A stretch of DNA of 44,856 nucleotides from the NCBI GenBank assembly GCA_003435055.1, contig QUMM01000028.1, positions 1-44,856 of the forward strand, written 5' to 3'. Positions 26,886-34,177 of the stretch are shown in pieces; position 1 is the stretch's first letter, and every line of letters starts with the position of its first letter. The DNA is from Lachnospiraceae bacterium OF09-6. Its GTDB lineage: Bacteria > Bacillota > Clostridia > Lachnospirales > Lachnospiraceae. A program made the position numbers and the translations under genes. The notes beneath the pieces are model-generated. The model was given only the letters and a program-made list of their open reading frames with translations. It had not been told where the DNA came from and ran no database searches.

Positions 26886-26928
26886 TCCTTTTCGGAATGA
26901 ATCAGATACAGATTTATCCAAAACGGAA
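26886..26928. promoter_or_regulatory. Paired dyads upstream of the oxidation operon promoter
   Basis: TCCTTTTCGGAA (26886-26897) and TCCAAAACGGAA (26917-26928) have the same framework TCC-4-CGGAA and are 31 bp apart, about three helical turns. They lie just upstream of the probable -35 position, where an AraC-type activator such as the operon's own regulator would bind. Only one pair is seen, so this is tentative. Confidence 0.4.
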
Positions 26929-26990
26929 CTTATCATTAATCCAAAAAGATCGCGTCCTTATTCCGCCACATTCTTTATCTATAGTTAAAA

Positions 26991-27022
26991 AAACTGGCCA
27001 TCATTTTCCGATGACCAGTTTC
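26991..27022 (-). terminator. Terminator of the fused ABC gene operon
   Basis: On the minus strand AAACTGGTCATC and GATGGCCAGTTT form a stem across the stop codon, followed by a run of T. It ends the hydrogenase-ABC operon. Confidence 0.75.
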
Positions 27023-28398
27023 TTTTCTTCTACATCATGTGTGATAAACAGCACTTGTTTTCCGCTACATTTTCTTTTGGTATACTCCATTACCAGTTCT
27101 CTGGTGCTTTTATCCAGACCGCGAAATGGCTCATCCAGAAAGAGCACATCCCAGTCTGCATAAAAAGCTCTCACCAGCGCCACTCTCTGTCGCATTCCAA
27201 AGGACAGTTCCTTTACTTTCTGATCCATGCAGCCTAGCAGTCCGACCGCTTCCAGTTCTGTCTTTATCTTCTCATATTCCTGCTTTTCCGGCTCAAAGAG
27301 TTTTCTTTTTCTCACAATCCGAATATTGGCATAGACACTCAGATCCTCACCAAAAATCTGCTCCTGAAAAACAGCGCTTTTCTTTCGTCCATCCATACCG
27401 GTTATCCTTCCACTGTTCGGCACTTCCAGCCCCATAAGCAGTCGGAGCAGGGTAGTCTTTCCAGCGCCGGAAGGAGCCATGATACAGGTTGTCTGTCCAC
27501 GCGGAAATATCTGTGACAGATCCTGGATGACGCAATGTTCCCCATAACTTTTACTTAAATGAGTCAGTATAATATCCTGCTGCTCTTTTGCCGGGACGTT
27601 TTTCACCTCATCTGTTTTTCCTGAATCTGATATCTGTATTCTTTTCAGCCGTTCTCCTGCCATATCCAGCATTCCAAGGAACAGTTTTTCAAACAGATAG
27701 CTCATTACCAGAATCATCGTTGTCCAGGCCAACAGATCTGCTGTTTCCAGATAGATCTTCGCCTGATACAGCTTTTCTCCGATGGTTCCTCCAGAGATTC
27801 CGATTACTTCCGCCGCAGTCCCCGCCTTCCATGCCAGTCCGATTCCGAGAACACAGCCGGCTCTTACATATGGGAGCAGCTGGGGAATAGCCAACCATCG
27901 TACCCTTACCCATTTGGGCAGTTCAAATACTTCTGCCAGCTCTGCCAGCTTCGGGTTCATCTGTTGCAGTCCTTCCAGTACATTCGTATAAAGGATGGGA
28001 AATATCATTAGGAACACAATGCCAACGGACAGATTTCTGGAAGACATCCACATTAACAGCAGGATAATCACAGACGCCACCGGTGTGGATTTCATCACAC
28101 ATACCATGGGACAGCACAGTTCTTCTATCTTTCTGTACCGGTATGCCAGTACAGCCATGGTCGTGCCAGCCAGAGCGCCCAGTAAAAATCCTCCCATGAT
28201 CCTTTCTACGGAACATAAAACTGTGTTCCAGAAATACACCTTGGGAAGTAACTGAATCAGTCTTTTTCCTGTAGCAACAGGAGATACCATCAGTATCTCC
28301 TGTCCAATCCACATACTTAATATCTGCCATATCAGCAACCAGAACATCACTGCCCACCAGCGCATCTTACTTTGCTTTTTTCTTTTATTCTGCATCAT
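27001..28398 (-). CDS. ABC transporter with permease and ATPase fused in one polypeptide
   Basis: 465 residues. Residues 1-250 form an SsuC/TauC-type permease with about six hydrophobic segments and the ATPase-contact loop ELAEVFELPKWVRVRWLAIP. A linker of about 25 residues follows. Residues 275-465 form an SsuB-type ATPase with Walker A APSGAGKTT, Q-loop VFQEQ, signature LSFGMRQR, Walker B VLFLDEP and the H-loop ITHD. These halves are normally separate genes. The start overlaps the binding-protein stop, so translation is coupled. It probably imports a small organic solute bound by the adjacent NMT1/SsuA-type protein; the substrate is unknown. Confidence 0.85.
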   Translation of the reverse strand: MMQNKRKKQSKMRWWAVMFWLLIWQILSMWIGQEILMVSPVATGKRLIQLLPKVYFWNTVLCSVERIMGGFLLGALAGTTMAVLAYRYRKIEELCCPMVCVMKSTPVASVIILLLMWMSSRNLSVGIVFLMIFPILYTNVLEGLQQMNPKLAELAEVFELPKWVRVRWLAIPQLLPYVRAGCVLGIGLAWKAGTAAEVIGISGGTIGEKLYQAKIYLETADLLAWTTMILVMSYLFEKLFLGMLDMAGERLKRIQISDSGKTDEVKNVPAKEQQDIILTHLSKSYGEHCVIQDLSQIFPRGQTTCIMAPSGAGKTTLLRLLMGLEVPNSGRITGMDGRKKSAVFQEQIFGEDLSVYANIRIVRKRKLFEPEKQEYEKIKTELEAVGLLGCMDQKVKELSFGMRQRVALVRAFYADWDVLFLDEPFRGLDKSTRELVMEYTKRKCSGKQVLFITHDVEEKKLVIGK

Positions 28399-29386
28399 AA
28401 TAGAATTCGTCTGCCGGAAGTACTCCGCCGACTGCCTGCGGATTCTCCTGCTCCAGAACCTCCAGATAGCCGGAGAGCTTCTCTTTCATCTCCGCTCCGT
28501 CTATGTATACAATATTACACTCCGGAAGTGCTTTCTTCGCAATCTCTTCTGGAACAATATCATAGTCACCAATCAGCTTTGCCGCCTCTTCGATATGCTC
28601 ATTTACATAAGATACCGATTCCTGATAACGCTCCATGAAATCTTCCACGATCTCCGGATGTTCCTGGGCGAACTCTGTTCTCACCACTGTCACACCAGTC
28701 ACCAGACTGCTGTTTCCACCGTTGTCTTTCTGAATCTTATCCCATTCCTCTGTCAGATCCAGAGCCACGCGCAGAGAATCATTTTTACTCTGTGCTGTCG
28801 TCACAAATGGCTGCGGAAGGAGAGCTGCTGCATCCTCATGCTCTGCAAGTGCTGCCACGCATTCTGTATGCTCACTCTTCCATTCAATCTGTACATCTTT
28901 TCCCGGCGTCAGTCCATTTTCTTTTAATATATAATTCAATGCGTATTCCGGTGTAGCGCCCTTGCCACTGGCATAAATGGTTTTTCCTTTCAGATCAGAA
29001 ACACTCTGAACCTGTTCACCATTTTCCACCAGATATAAAACCCCCAATGTGTTAATCGTCAGTACCTGCACGCCACCGTTCGTTTTCTGATAAAGCACAC
29101 TGGCAAGATTGGCAGGAACAGCTGCAATATCCGTAGTTCCCTGCGCAATCGCCGGAGATACTTCATCCGGAGATGCCACAATCTGAAAATCATAATTTTC
29201 CCCTGTAATCTCGCCCTGGTCTGCCTGATCCATAAGGGACACCATTCCCATTGCTGTCGGTCCCTTTAATGCCAGAACATTCACGGAATCTTCTGCCCGA
29301 ACACCTGCTCCTGTACACAGCACCATAGCACCTGTTGTCAGCACCGCCAGCGCACGGTATCTTTTTCTATTCTTCTTTCTGTCCAT
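28385..29386 (-). CDS. NMT1/SsuA-type ABC substrate-binding protein
   Basis: 333 residues. A signal peptide (KKNRKRYRALAVLTTGAMVL, cleavage near GVRAEDS) has no good lipobox. The mature part has the class II binding fold used for sulfonates, nitrate, thiamine precursors and similar compounds: LKGPTAMGMVSLMD, DIAAVPANLASVLYQK, VSDLKGKTIYASGKGATPEY, FVTTAQS. The ligand cannot be deduced. It lies 16 bases after the [FeFe]-hydrogenase-like gene and overlaps the fused ABC gene, so all three are likely co-transcribed. Confidence 0.85.
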   Translation of the reverse strand: MDRKKNRKRYRALAVLTTGAMVLCTGAGVRAEDSVNVLALKGPTAMGMVSLMDQADQGEITGENYDFQIVASPDEVSPAIAQGTTDIAAVPANLASVLYQKTNGGVQVLTINTLGVLYLVENGEQVQSVSDLKGKTIYASGKGATPEYALNYILKENGLTPGKDVQIEWKSEHTECVAALAEHEDAAALLPQPFVTTAQSKNDSLRVALDLTEEWDKIQKDNGGNSSLVTGVTVVRTEFAQEHPEIVEDFMERYQESVSYVNEHIEEAAKLIGDYDIVPEEIAKKALPECNIVYIDGAEMKEKLSGYLEVLEQENPQAVGGVLPADEFYYDAE

Positions 29387-29402
29387 CTTTCCATCACCCT
29401 CT

Positions 29403-30926
29403 CTAATACACCAGTTTTTCCAGTTCTTTTACATACTCTGTCTGACTGGCTACTGTATGCCCGGCCATCGCCGCATACTTATTTACTGCTGTCTGTGATT
29501 TCTTTATGGACTGCATGGTTCCCGCTCCGGCTACACAGCCTCCCGGACATGCCATTCCTTCCAGAAGATATCCGTTGTATTTTCCGGCTTTGGCCACAGT
29601 CAGAAGCTTTCTGCATTCCTTCAGTCCTTCTGCATTGGCAATCCTCACTTCCCTGTCCGGATATTTTTCATGTATCACATTTTCTACTGCCTTTGCAACG
29701 CCACCGGATACAGCAAAATTTCTGCCATCCGCAGATGCATCACTGACTCCGGCCGGATCTTCCTCCAGTAATTCTACTTTTATATTTTTCGCCGCAAAGA
29801 TCCCCGTCATCTCCTCAAATGTCAGGACAAAATCGACTTCACTTTTTACCGTCCTGCGCATAGCCTCCAATTTTTTCGCTGCACATGGACCAATGAACAC
29901 AACTTTCGCATTTTTATTCTGCTTTTTGATCAGCCTTGCTGTTAAGGTCATTGGTGTCAGCGCCATAGAAATACAGTTTGCATAATCTGGAAACAGCTTT
30001 TTGGCCATAACTGACCATGCAGGACAACAGGATGTCGCCATAAATGGCAGCTTTTCCGGCACTTCTTTTATAAAATCTTCTGCTTCCTGTTCTGCACAAA
30101 GGTCTGCACCGATTGCCACCTCAAACACATCGGTAAATCCCAGTTCTTTCATTGCTGCCCGCAGCTTTCCAGGGGTTACCTTTGCACCGAACTGTCCTAC
30201 AAACGCCGGCGCCAGCGCTGCATATACCTGCTCTCCAGATTGAATAGCCCGAATAACCTGAAAGATCTGGGACTTATCTGAAATAGCTCCAAACGGGCAA
30301 TTTACTAGACATTGTCCACAGGATACACATTTCTCATAATCAATCTCTGCTTTTCCATTCTTATCAGAATGAATCGCATCCATTCCGCAGGCCGCCGCAC
30401 ATGGCCGCTCCTGTATGATAATGGCATGATAAGAACAGACATCTGCACATCTGCCGCATTTCACACATTTTTTCTGGTCAATAATGGATCTGCCATTTGC
30501 CCGGTCCAGTGTGATGGCACCTTTTGGGCAGACTTCCACACAAGGATGTGCCAGGCAGCCCTGGCAGCCATCAGATACCCATACTCTTTTTTCATGGCAT
30601 CCGTTGCAGGCAAATTTGATCACATTAATCAGAGGCGGTGTATAATAGGTCTCCGGCTTATCTGCAAGCTCCACATTATCAGATATCGGTGCATGCTCTG
30701 TTGCATCTCTGCATGGCAGCCCCATGGCCAGACGTACCCGTTCTCCCACGATCGCTCTTTCCAGAAACACATCACTTCGAAAGCTTCCGGTTTCTCCCGG
30801 TATAATGTGATAAGGTATCTCCTCCACTGTGTTTGCTGCAGGAATATCCGTGTCATAAGCCATTTTTGCCACTTCTGTAAAAATCGCATGACGAATTTCC
30901 TGTATTCTCGTTTCTACTCCTCGCAC
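29403..30926 (-). CDS. Monomeric [FeFe]-hydrogenase-like iron-sulfur protein
   Basis: 507 residues starting at GTG (GGGAGG seven bases upstream). N-terminal ferredoxin-like region: CNGCHEKRVWVSDGCQGCLA, CVEVCPKGAI, CVKCGRCADVC, CVSCGQCLVNCPFGAI, giving several [4Fe-4S] sites between about 110 and 220. The H-cluster domain has L1 TSCCPAW (about 305), L2 GPCAAKKLEA (about 355, Gly where classical enzymes have Met) and L3 EGMACPGGCVAGAGT (about 463). The cysteines needed for the H-cluster are present, so proton reduction, hydrogen oxidation or hydrogen sensing are all possible. The L2 variant suggests a non-group-A type. It leads an operon with an ABC transporter, an unusual pairing. Confidence 0.85.
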   Translation of the reverse strand: MRGVETRIQEIRHAIFTEVAKMAYDTDIPAANTVEEIPYHIIPGETGSFRSDVFLERAIVGERVRLAMGLPCRDATEHAPISDNVELADKPETYYTPPLINVIKFACNGCHEKRVWVSDGCQGCLAHPCVEVCPKGAITLDRANGRSIIDQKKCVKCGRCADVCSYHAIIIQERPCAAACGMDAIHSDKNGKAEIDYEKCVSCGQCLVNCPFGAISDKSQIFQVIRAIQSGEQVYAALAPAFVGQFGAKVTPGKLRAAMKELGFTDVFEVAIGADLCAEQEAEDFIKEVPEKLPFMATSCCPAWSVMAKKLFPDYANCISMALTPMTLTARLIKKQNKNAKVVFIGPCAAKKLEAMRRTVKSEVDFVLTFEEMTGIFAAKNIKVELLEEDPAGVSDASADGRNFAVSGGVAKAVENVIHEKYPDREVRIANAEGLKECRKLLTVAKAGKYNGYLLEGMACPGGCVAGAGTMQSIKKSQTAVNKYAAMAGHTVASQTEYVKELEKLVY

Positions 30927-31293
30927 TCTTTTTCCTCCCGTGCTTCTATAGACTCTCCTGATACCTTATTAACTTGTATTATCCGCATATGTATTTTCGC
31001 ATAAAAGGACATCTTTTCTGATGCCCCGGCACGATATTATTTTAACAAACATAGTCTGAAATAGCTATTGAAATATTATAAAGTTATATAAGAGCTATAC
31101 TCTGATTAATTTTTTAGCCAAAATTCATCTATCATACTTTTAAGGTATGATTATTCTATTAAACTAAATATTTCACAGTCATTGTATCCCGTGCTATATT
31201 ATAGACAGATAAAAAGTCAGGCCAGACTTAACAAGATGTGAAATCACTCAATTAACTATTATTTCTCATAATGTTGAAAAGGAGGAACTGATC
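30927..31293. other. Intergenic region with a small-ORF promoter
   Basis: No long ORF. The minus side near 30965-31000 should hold the hydrogenase operon promoter, but only weak AT-rich boxes (GATAAT) are seen. On the plus strand TTCACA (31172-31177) and TATATT (31195-31200) with a 17-bp spacer drive the small ORF at 31294 through a leader of about 87 nt. Confidence 0.5.
31172..31200 (+). promoter_or_regulatory. Promoter of the 21-residue ORF
   Basis: TTCACA and TATATT are 17 bp apart, each a moderate match to the sigma-A consensus. The predicted start is near 31207. Confidence 0.5.
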
Positions 31294-31359
31294 ATGAAAA
31301 AGTTTAAAGAAATGTTATCCGAATATTACTATAGTTTCGCTAAAGGATATCACATGTAA
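31294..31359 (+). CDS. Small protein of 21 residues, function unknown
   Basis: ATG at 31294 follows a textbook AAAGGAGG ribosome site eight bases upstream and the ORF ends in TAA at 31357. The peptide begins MKKFKEMLSEYYY and ends SFAKGYHM: a basic, amphipathic N-terminal half and an aromatic-rich C-terminal half, with no signal peptide and no transmembrane stretch. It has its own promoter and a strong terminator, so it forms a separate transcription unit. It could be a signalling peptide, a regulatory peptide or a leader peptide; I recognise no family. Confidence 0.6.
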   Translation: MKKFKEMLSEYYYSFAKGYHM

Positions 31360-31392
31360 TCTGATACTTACGACACAGAATATACACTCTCC

Positions 31393-31424
31393 GGGGGCTG
31401 CCAAACGGCAGTCCCCCATTTTTT
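31393..31424 (+). terminator. Terminator of the small ORF
   Basis: GGGGGCTGCC-aaac-GGCAGTCCCCC (one bulged T) is followed by ATTTTTTG. A strong intrinsic terminator 33 bases after the small ORF. Confidence 0.85.
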
Positions 31425-31433
31425 GTAAAGTGC

Positions 31434-31597
31434 CTATTTTATTTCTTCGACATAGAACTCATCCTGATCCAATGAGCGAATACCTTTTTTCAGAAATAAA
31501 GGCAGCATAAATGGCACTTCTCCAGAAAATACACCATCCGGGATATCTATCGTATAAGTCCTGGCTGTTTCATCTATCCCAGTATTCTCTTTTTATA
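31434..31597 (-). pseudogene. C-terminal remnant of an unrecognised gene
   Basis: On the minus strand a frame of about 53 codons lies between two stops, with no start or ribosome site. It reads like genuine protein (TARTYTIDIPDGVFSGEVPF, LPLFLKKGIRSLDQDEFYVE) and ends IK-stop. No family recognised. Probably the tail of a deleted gene. Confidence 0.4.
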
Positions 31598-31720
31598 TAA
31601 AGAAACAGTATTTTAATAGAAAATGCGTAATGGTGGTACACTTTTTCAGTCAAAAAAAGAGATGGATGAAAATTATTTTGCTTTTCCATCCATCTCCCTG
31701 ATATTTTACGTTTTGATTTT

Positions 31721-32188
31721 TTATGACCGAGAAATCTTATCTGTCAGTTTCAATTCTTTCATCAGACGCTCCATATATTCTTCATCCTCAATGGCTCTCT
31801 TCATATCTTCCTGGCGTCCAGATTCTCTTCCTTCTTCTCTTCCTTCTTCTCTTCCCTTTTCTCTGCTTGTTCTCATGGAACTCTGCCAATCCATCTGATA
31901 GCGTTCTCTGGCCTCACATTGCAGACGGATTTTTTCGTCTTCTGATAATTCGCGTAATGTAACTACTGCTTTTTTTATGGATTCTGACTGTTCTGTCATC
32001 GCAAGAACCTCCTTCCATGTTTTCGCCTTAAATACGCAGGCCCAGTAGTACAATGCACTGTTTCGTTCTTCCTCTGGTACCTGTTCCAGACAAGACAAGT
32101 CTAACACGTGAAGCGCTATTTTTCCAATAAATTTGTATCCTGAAAAGCCAGCAGGGACAATAAAAAAGCCACTAAACTCCGTCCCCAC
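31721..32188 (-). pseudogene. 5'-truncated Rpn-family PD-(D/E)XK nuclease (transposase-like)
   Basis: About 145 residues match the C-terminal part of Rpn/recombination-promoting nucleases: LHVLDLSCLEQVPEEE, YYWACVFKAKTWKEVLAM, SEDEKIRLQCEARERYQMDW and the low-complexity charged tail with GREEGREEGRESGRQ. The catalytic N-terminal domain (roughly 150 residues) is missing and no proper start or ribosome site is present at the truncated end, so this is a remnant. The tail repeats (gaagaagg-type) are also a plausible slippage site. Such elements are common and decay readily in Lachnospiraceae. Confidence 0.8.
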
Positions 32189-32191
32189 TGG

Positions 32192-32220
32192 TTGACTTAT
32201 TCTGGATAATGTGCGACAAT
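32192..32220 (+). promoter_or_regulatory. Probable promoter of the ACT-domain gene
   Basis: TTGACT at 32192-32197 and GACAAT at 32215-32220 with a 17-bp spacer lie about 70 bp upstream of the start codon. The -10 box is a weaker match. Confidence 0.45.
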
Positions 32221-32291
32221 GCTTTTATGGTTGAAAGTGCTAAAGCGTAATTGTGACAGCATTTTTTAATAAATACAGGGAGGCATGTTAC

Positions 32292-32695
32292 ATGTTAAAG
32301 CAGATTACTGTTTATGCAGAAAATAAGAAAGGAACTATGAAGGATATCACTGGTATTCTTGCCAGCACAATATCAATATCTGGGGTTCTGTTACTAATGA
32401 AAGTTCTGAATTCGGTATGGTTCGCATGATTGTATCCGACCCGGACAAGGCTCTGAAAGAGCTCTCCGCTCAGGATTATCTTTGCCGGATGACCAATGTA
32501 ATTGGTGTGGAAGTAGAAGATAAAGTGGGAAATTTAAATGCGCTTCTGACTGCATTTCTTGATTCCAATATCAACGTGGACTATGTATATCTGTCCTTTA
32601 ACCGCGACACCGGCAAACCGGTTCTGGTACTCCATACCGAAGATATGGAAGAGGCAGAATCCTGTATCTTGTCCAAAGGATTCTCCGCTATTTAG
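32292..32695 (+). CDS. ACT-domain protein (one-base frameshift)
   Basis: The ATG at 32292 has AGGGAGG eight bases upstream and opens MLKQITVYAENKKGTMKDIT, a typical first ACT strand and helix; this frame stops within about 45 codons. From about 32365 a second frame continues HNINIWGSVTNESSEFG, MVRMIVSDPDKAL, NVIGVEVEDKVGNLNALL and VDYVYLSF to the TAG at 32693. Adding one A at GCCAGCAC (near 32364) joins them into 134 residues with two ACT modules, the usual size of these amino-acid-binding regulatory proteins. Ligand and target are unknown. It stands alone between remnants. Confidence 0.75.
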
Positions 32696-32733
32696 GCTTA
32701 TACATTCTGTTTCAAGCCATATTGTTTAGACAA

Positions 32734-32790
32734 AACCGCTCCTCAGGGCATAGATTATATAAAATCACTGCTCTGGGGAGCGGTTATTTT
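32734..32790. terminator. Terminator after the ACT-domain gene
   Basis: AACCGCTCCTCAG pairs with CTGGGGAGCGGTT (one wobble) around a 26-nt loop and is followed by ATTTTG. Confidence 0.7.
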
Positions 32791-32802
32791 GCAACAGTCT
32801 CT

Positions 32803-32886
32803 TTACTTTGTTTCGTAGCTGTTCTGTCTAGCTATCTTTTCTGCAACATCCAAAATTTCCCTTGGATTCAGTGGTTCTGCCCACAC
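32803..32886 (-). pseudogene. Short C-terminal gene remnant after fmdE
   Basis: On the minus strand a frame overlapping the end of the FmdE gene reads VWAEPLNPREILDVAEKIAR and stops at 32803. It has no start. The pattern (aromatic, acidic, Pro-Leu-Asn-Pro-Arg-Glu-Ile-Leu) resembles the last helix of a response-regulator receiver domain, but this is weak. Probably a deletion scar. Confidence 0.3.
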
Positions 32887-32888
32887 TT

Positions 32889-33410
32889 TTACACCTGAAA
32901 ACGATCATAGGTTTTATAGCAGTCCAGGCAGATCTTTTTTCCGCCGGCTATTCGGATCCAGTTTGCTCCTGTCATTTCTCCACAGCATTCACATTTATAA
33001 GAATCAAAGATTCTTGCTTCTTCCGGTAATTTGATAGTAGTCTCTTTCACTTCAAACATGTCTTTCGGTTCTGTATTCTGATAATATGCAAAAGATTCTT
33101 CTCTCGACATTCCTTCTGGTTTTTCTTTCAGAACAAGTCTTACCGATTTTCCTGTTTTTCTGTTATAAAATGAAAACGCCTGTTTTCCTCTCATATGGAA
33201 CAGCAGATTACCTTTCCCGACGCTGCATCCGAGAAGTACCTGAATGGCATCTACACCACAGGCATCATTTTCTGAAATGCAAACCACATCTTCATCTTCC
33301 GAGAAGGTAATGTTTAACAGTTTTTCTGCATAAATTGCAGCTTTATATCCTATTGTAAGACCTCCACACTCATGTCCGTGAAATGCAACACATTTTTCCC
33401 ACTTTGTCAT
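32889..33410 (-). CDS. FmdE-family protein with C-terminal zinc ribbon
   Basis: 173 residues from ATG at 33410, chosen because GGAGG lies eight bases upstream; the ATG at 33425 has none. The FmdE domain has FHGHECGGLTIGYKAA (about 10-25) and SENDACGVDAIQVLLGCSVGKG (about 47-68, split here for description), the His/Cys metal-binding motifs of the family. The C-terminus has a CECCG...CLDCY zinc ribbon. FmdE was named from formylmethanofuran dehydrogenase operons, but bacterial homologues like this occur without that enzyme and their role is unclear. Last gene of the metal-chelate ABC operon, directly after the ATPase, suggesting metal or cofactor handling. Confidence 0.82.
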   Translation of the reverse strand: MTKWEKCVAFHGHECGGLTIGYKAAIYAEKLLNITFSEDEDVVCISENDACGVDAIQVLLGCSVGKGNLLFHMRGKQAFSFYNRKTGKSVRLVLKEKPEGMSREESFAYYQNTEPKDMFEVKETTIKLPEEARIFDSYKCECCGEMTGANWIRIAGGKKICLDCYKTYDRFQV

Positions 33411-33424
33411 CTGTAATTCCTCCA

Positions 33425-34177
33425 TTATTTTACTATTACTATTTTATTTCCTTCTATTTCGGTAATCACCGTATTCACTCCATACACAGCCTTTATATTT
33501 TCGGATGTGATCACGGATATATCACCGTAATCAAATGCTTTTCCTTCCTGCATCAATAAAAATCGATCGCAGTATTTTAAAGCCAAATTCAGATCATGAA
33601 TTACAACCATGACCGTCATATTGTCTTCTGATGCTATTCCTGACGCTATTTTCATCACTTCATGCTGATTATAAATATCAAGACTTGCCGTAGGTTCATC
33701 CAGAAGCAATACCTTTGGCTGCTGAGCAAGTGCTCTTGCCAGCATAACCTTCTGCAGCTCACCTCCTGATAATTCATCTGTATATCTCAATTTCAGACCG
33801 GTAAGATGCAACCGTTCGATTGCATTGTCCACAATCGCATAATCCTCTTCCGATGGTGTCATCTTCATATGTGGTTTTCGTCCCAGTAAAACCGTATCAT
33901 ATACGGTCAGTCGTCCTGCTGAGGTATGCTGTTCCACATATGCCAGCGTGAGCGCTATTTCTTTTCTGGACGCTTTACTGATGTTCAGATTTTCTACCAG
34001 CACTGTTCCACTATCCGGTTTTAATATTCTGTTAAAACACTTTAAAAACGTACTTTTCCCGACACCATTATTCCCAAGTAATGCAATACAGTGCCCTGTT
34101 TCCTCTTTCAGACAGACATCCCTCAGGACATTTTTATCTGCATGATAGGAAAATTTCACATGCTCTGCATGTACCAT
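33425..34177 (-). CDS. FepC-type metal-chelate ABC transporter ATPase
   Basis: 250 residues from ATG at 34177, which has AAAGGGGG eight bases upstream and overlaps the permease stop in a TGATG arrangement. Walker A LLGNNGVGKST (about 30-40), Q-loop AYVEQHT, signature ELSGGELQKV, Walker B VLLLDEPTASLD, H-loop VVIHDLN. It energises uptake through the FecCD permease encoded immediately upstream. The substrate is probably a chelated metal, heme or corrinoid; nothing in the ATPase distinguishes these. Confidence 0.9.
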   Translation of the reverse strand: MVHAEHVKFSYHADKNVLRDVCLKEETGHCIALLGNNGVGKSTFLKCFNRILKPDSGTVLVENLNISKASRKEIALTLAYVEQHTSAGRLTVYDTVLLGRKPHMKMTPSEEDYAIVDNAIERLHLTGLKLRYTDELSGGELQKVMLARALAQQPKVLLLDEPTASLDIYNQHEVMKIASGIASEDNMTVMVVIHDLNLALKYCDRFLLMQEGKAFDYGDISVITSENIKAVYGVNTVITEIEGNKIVIVK

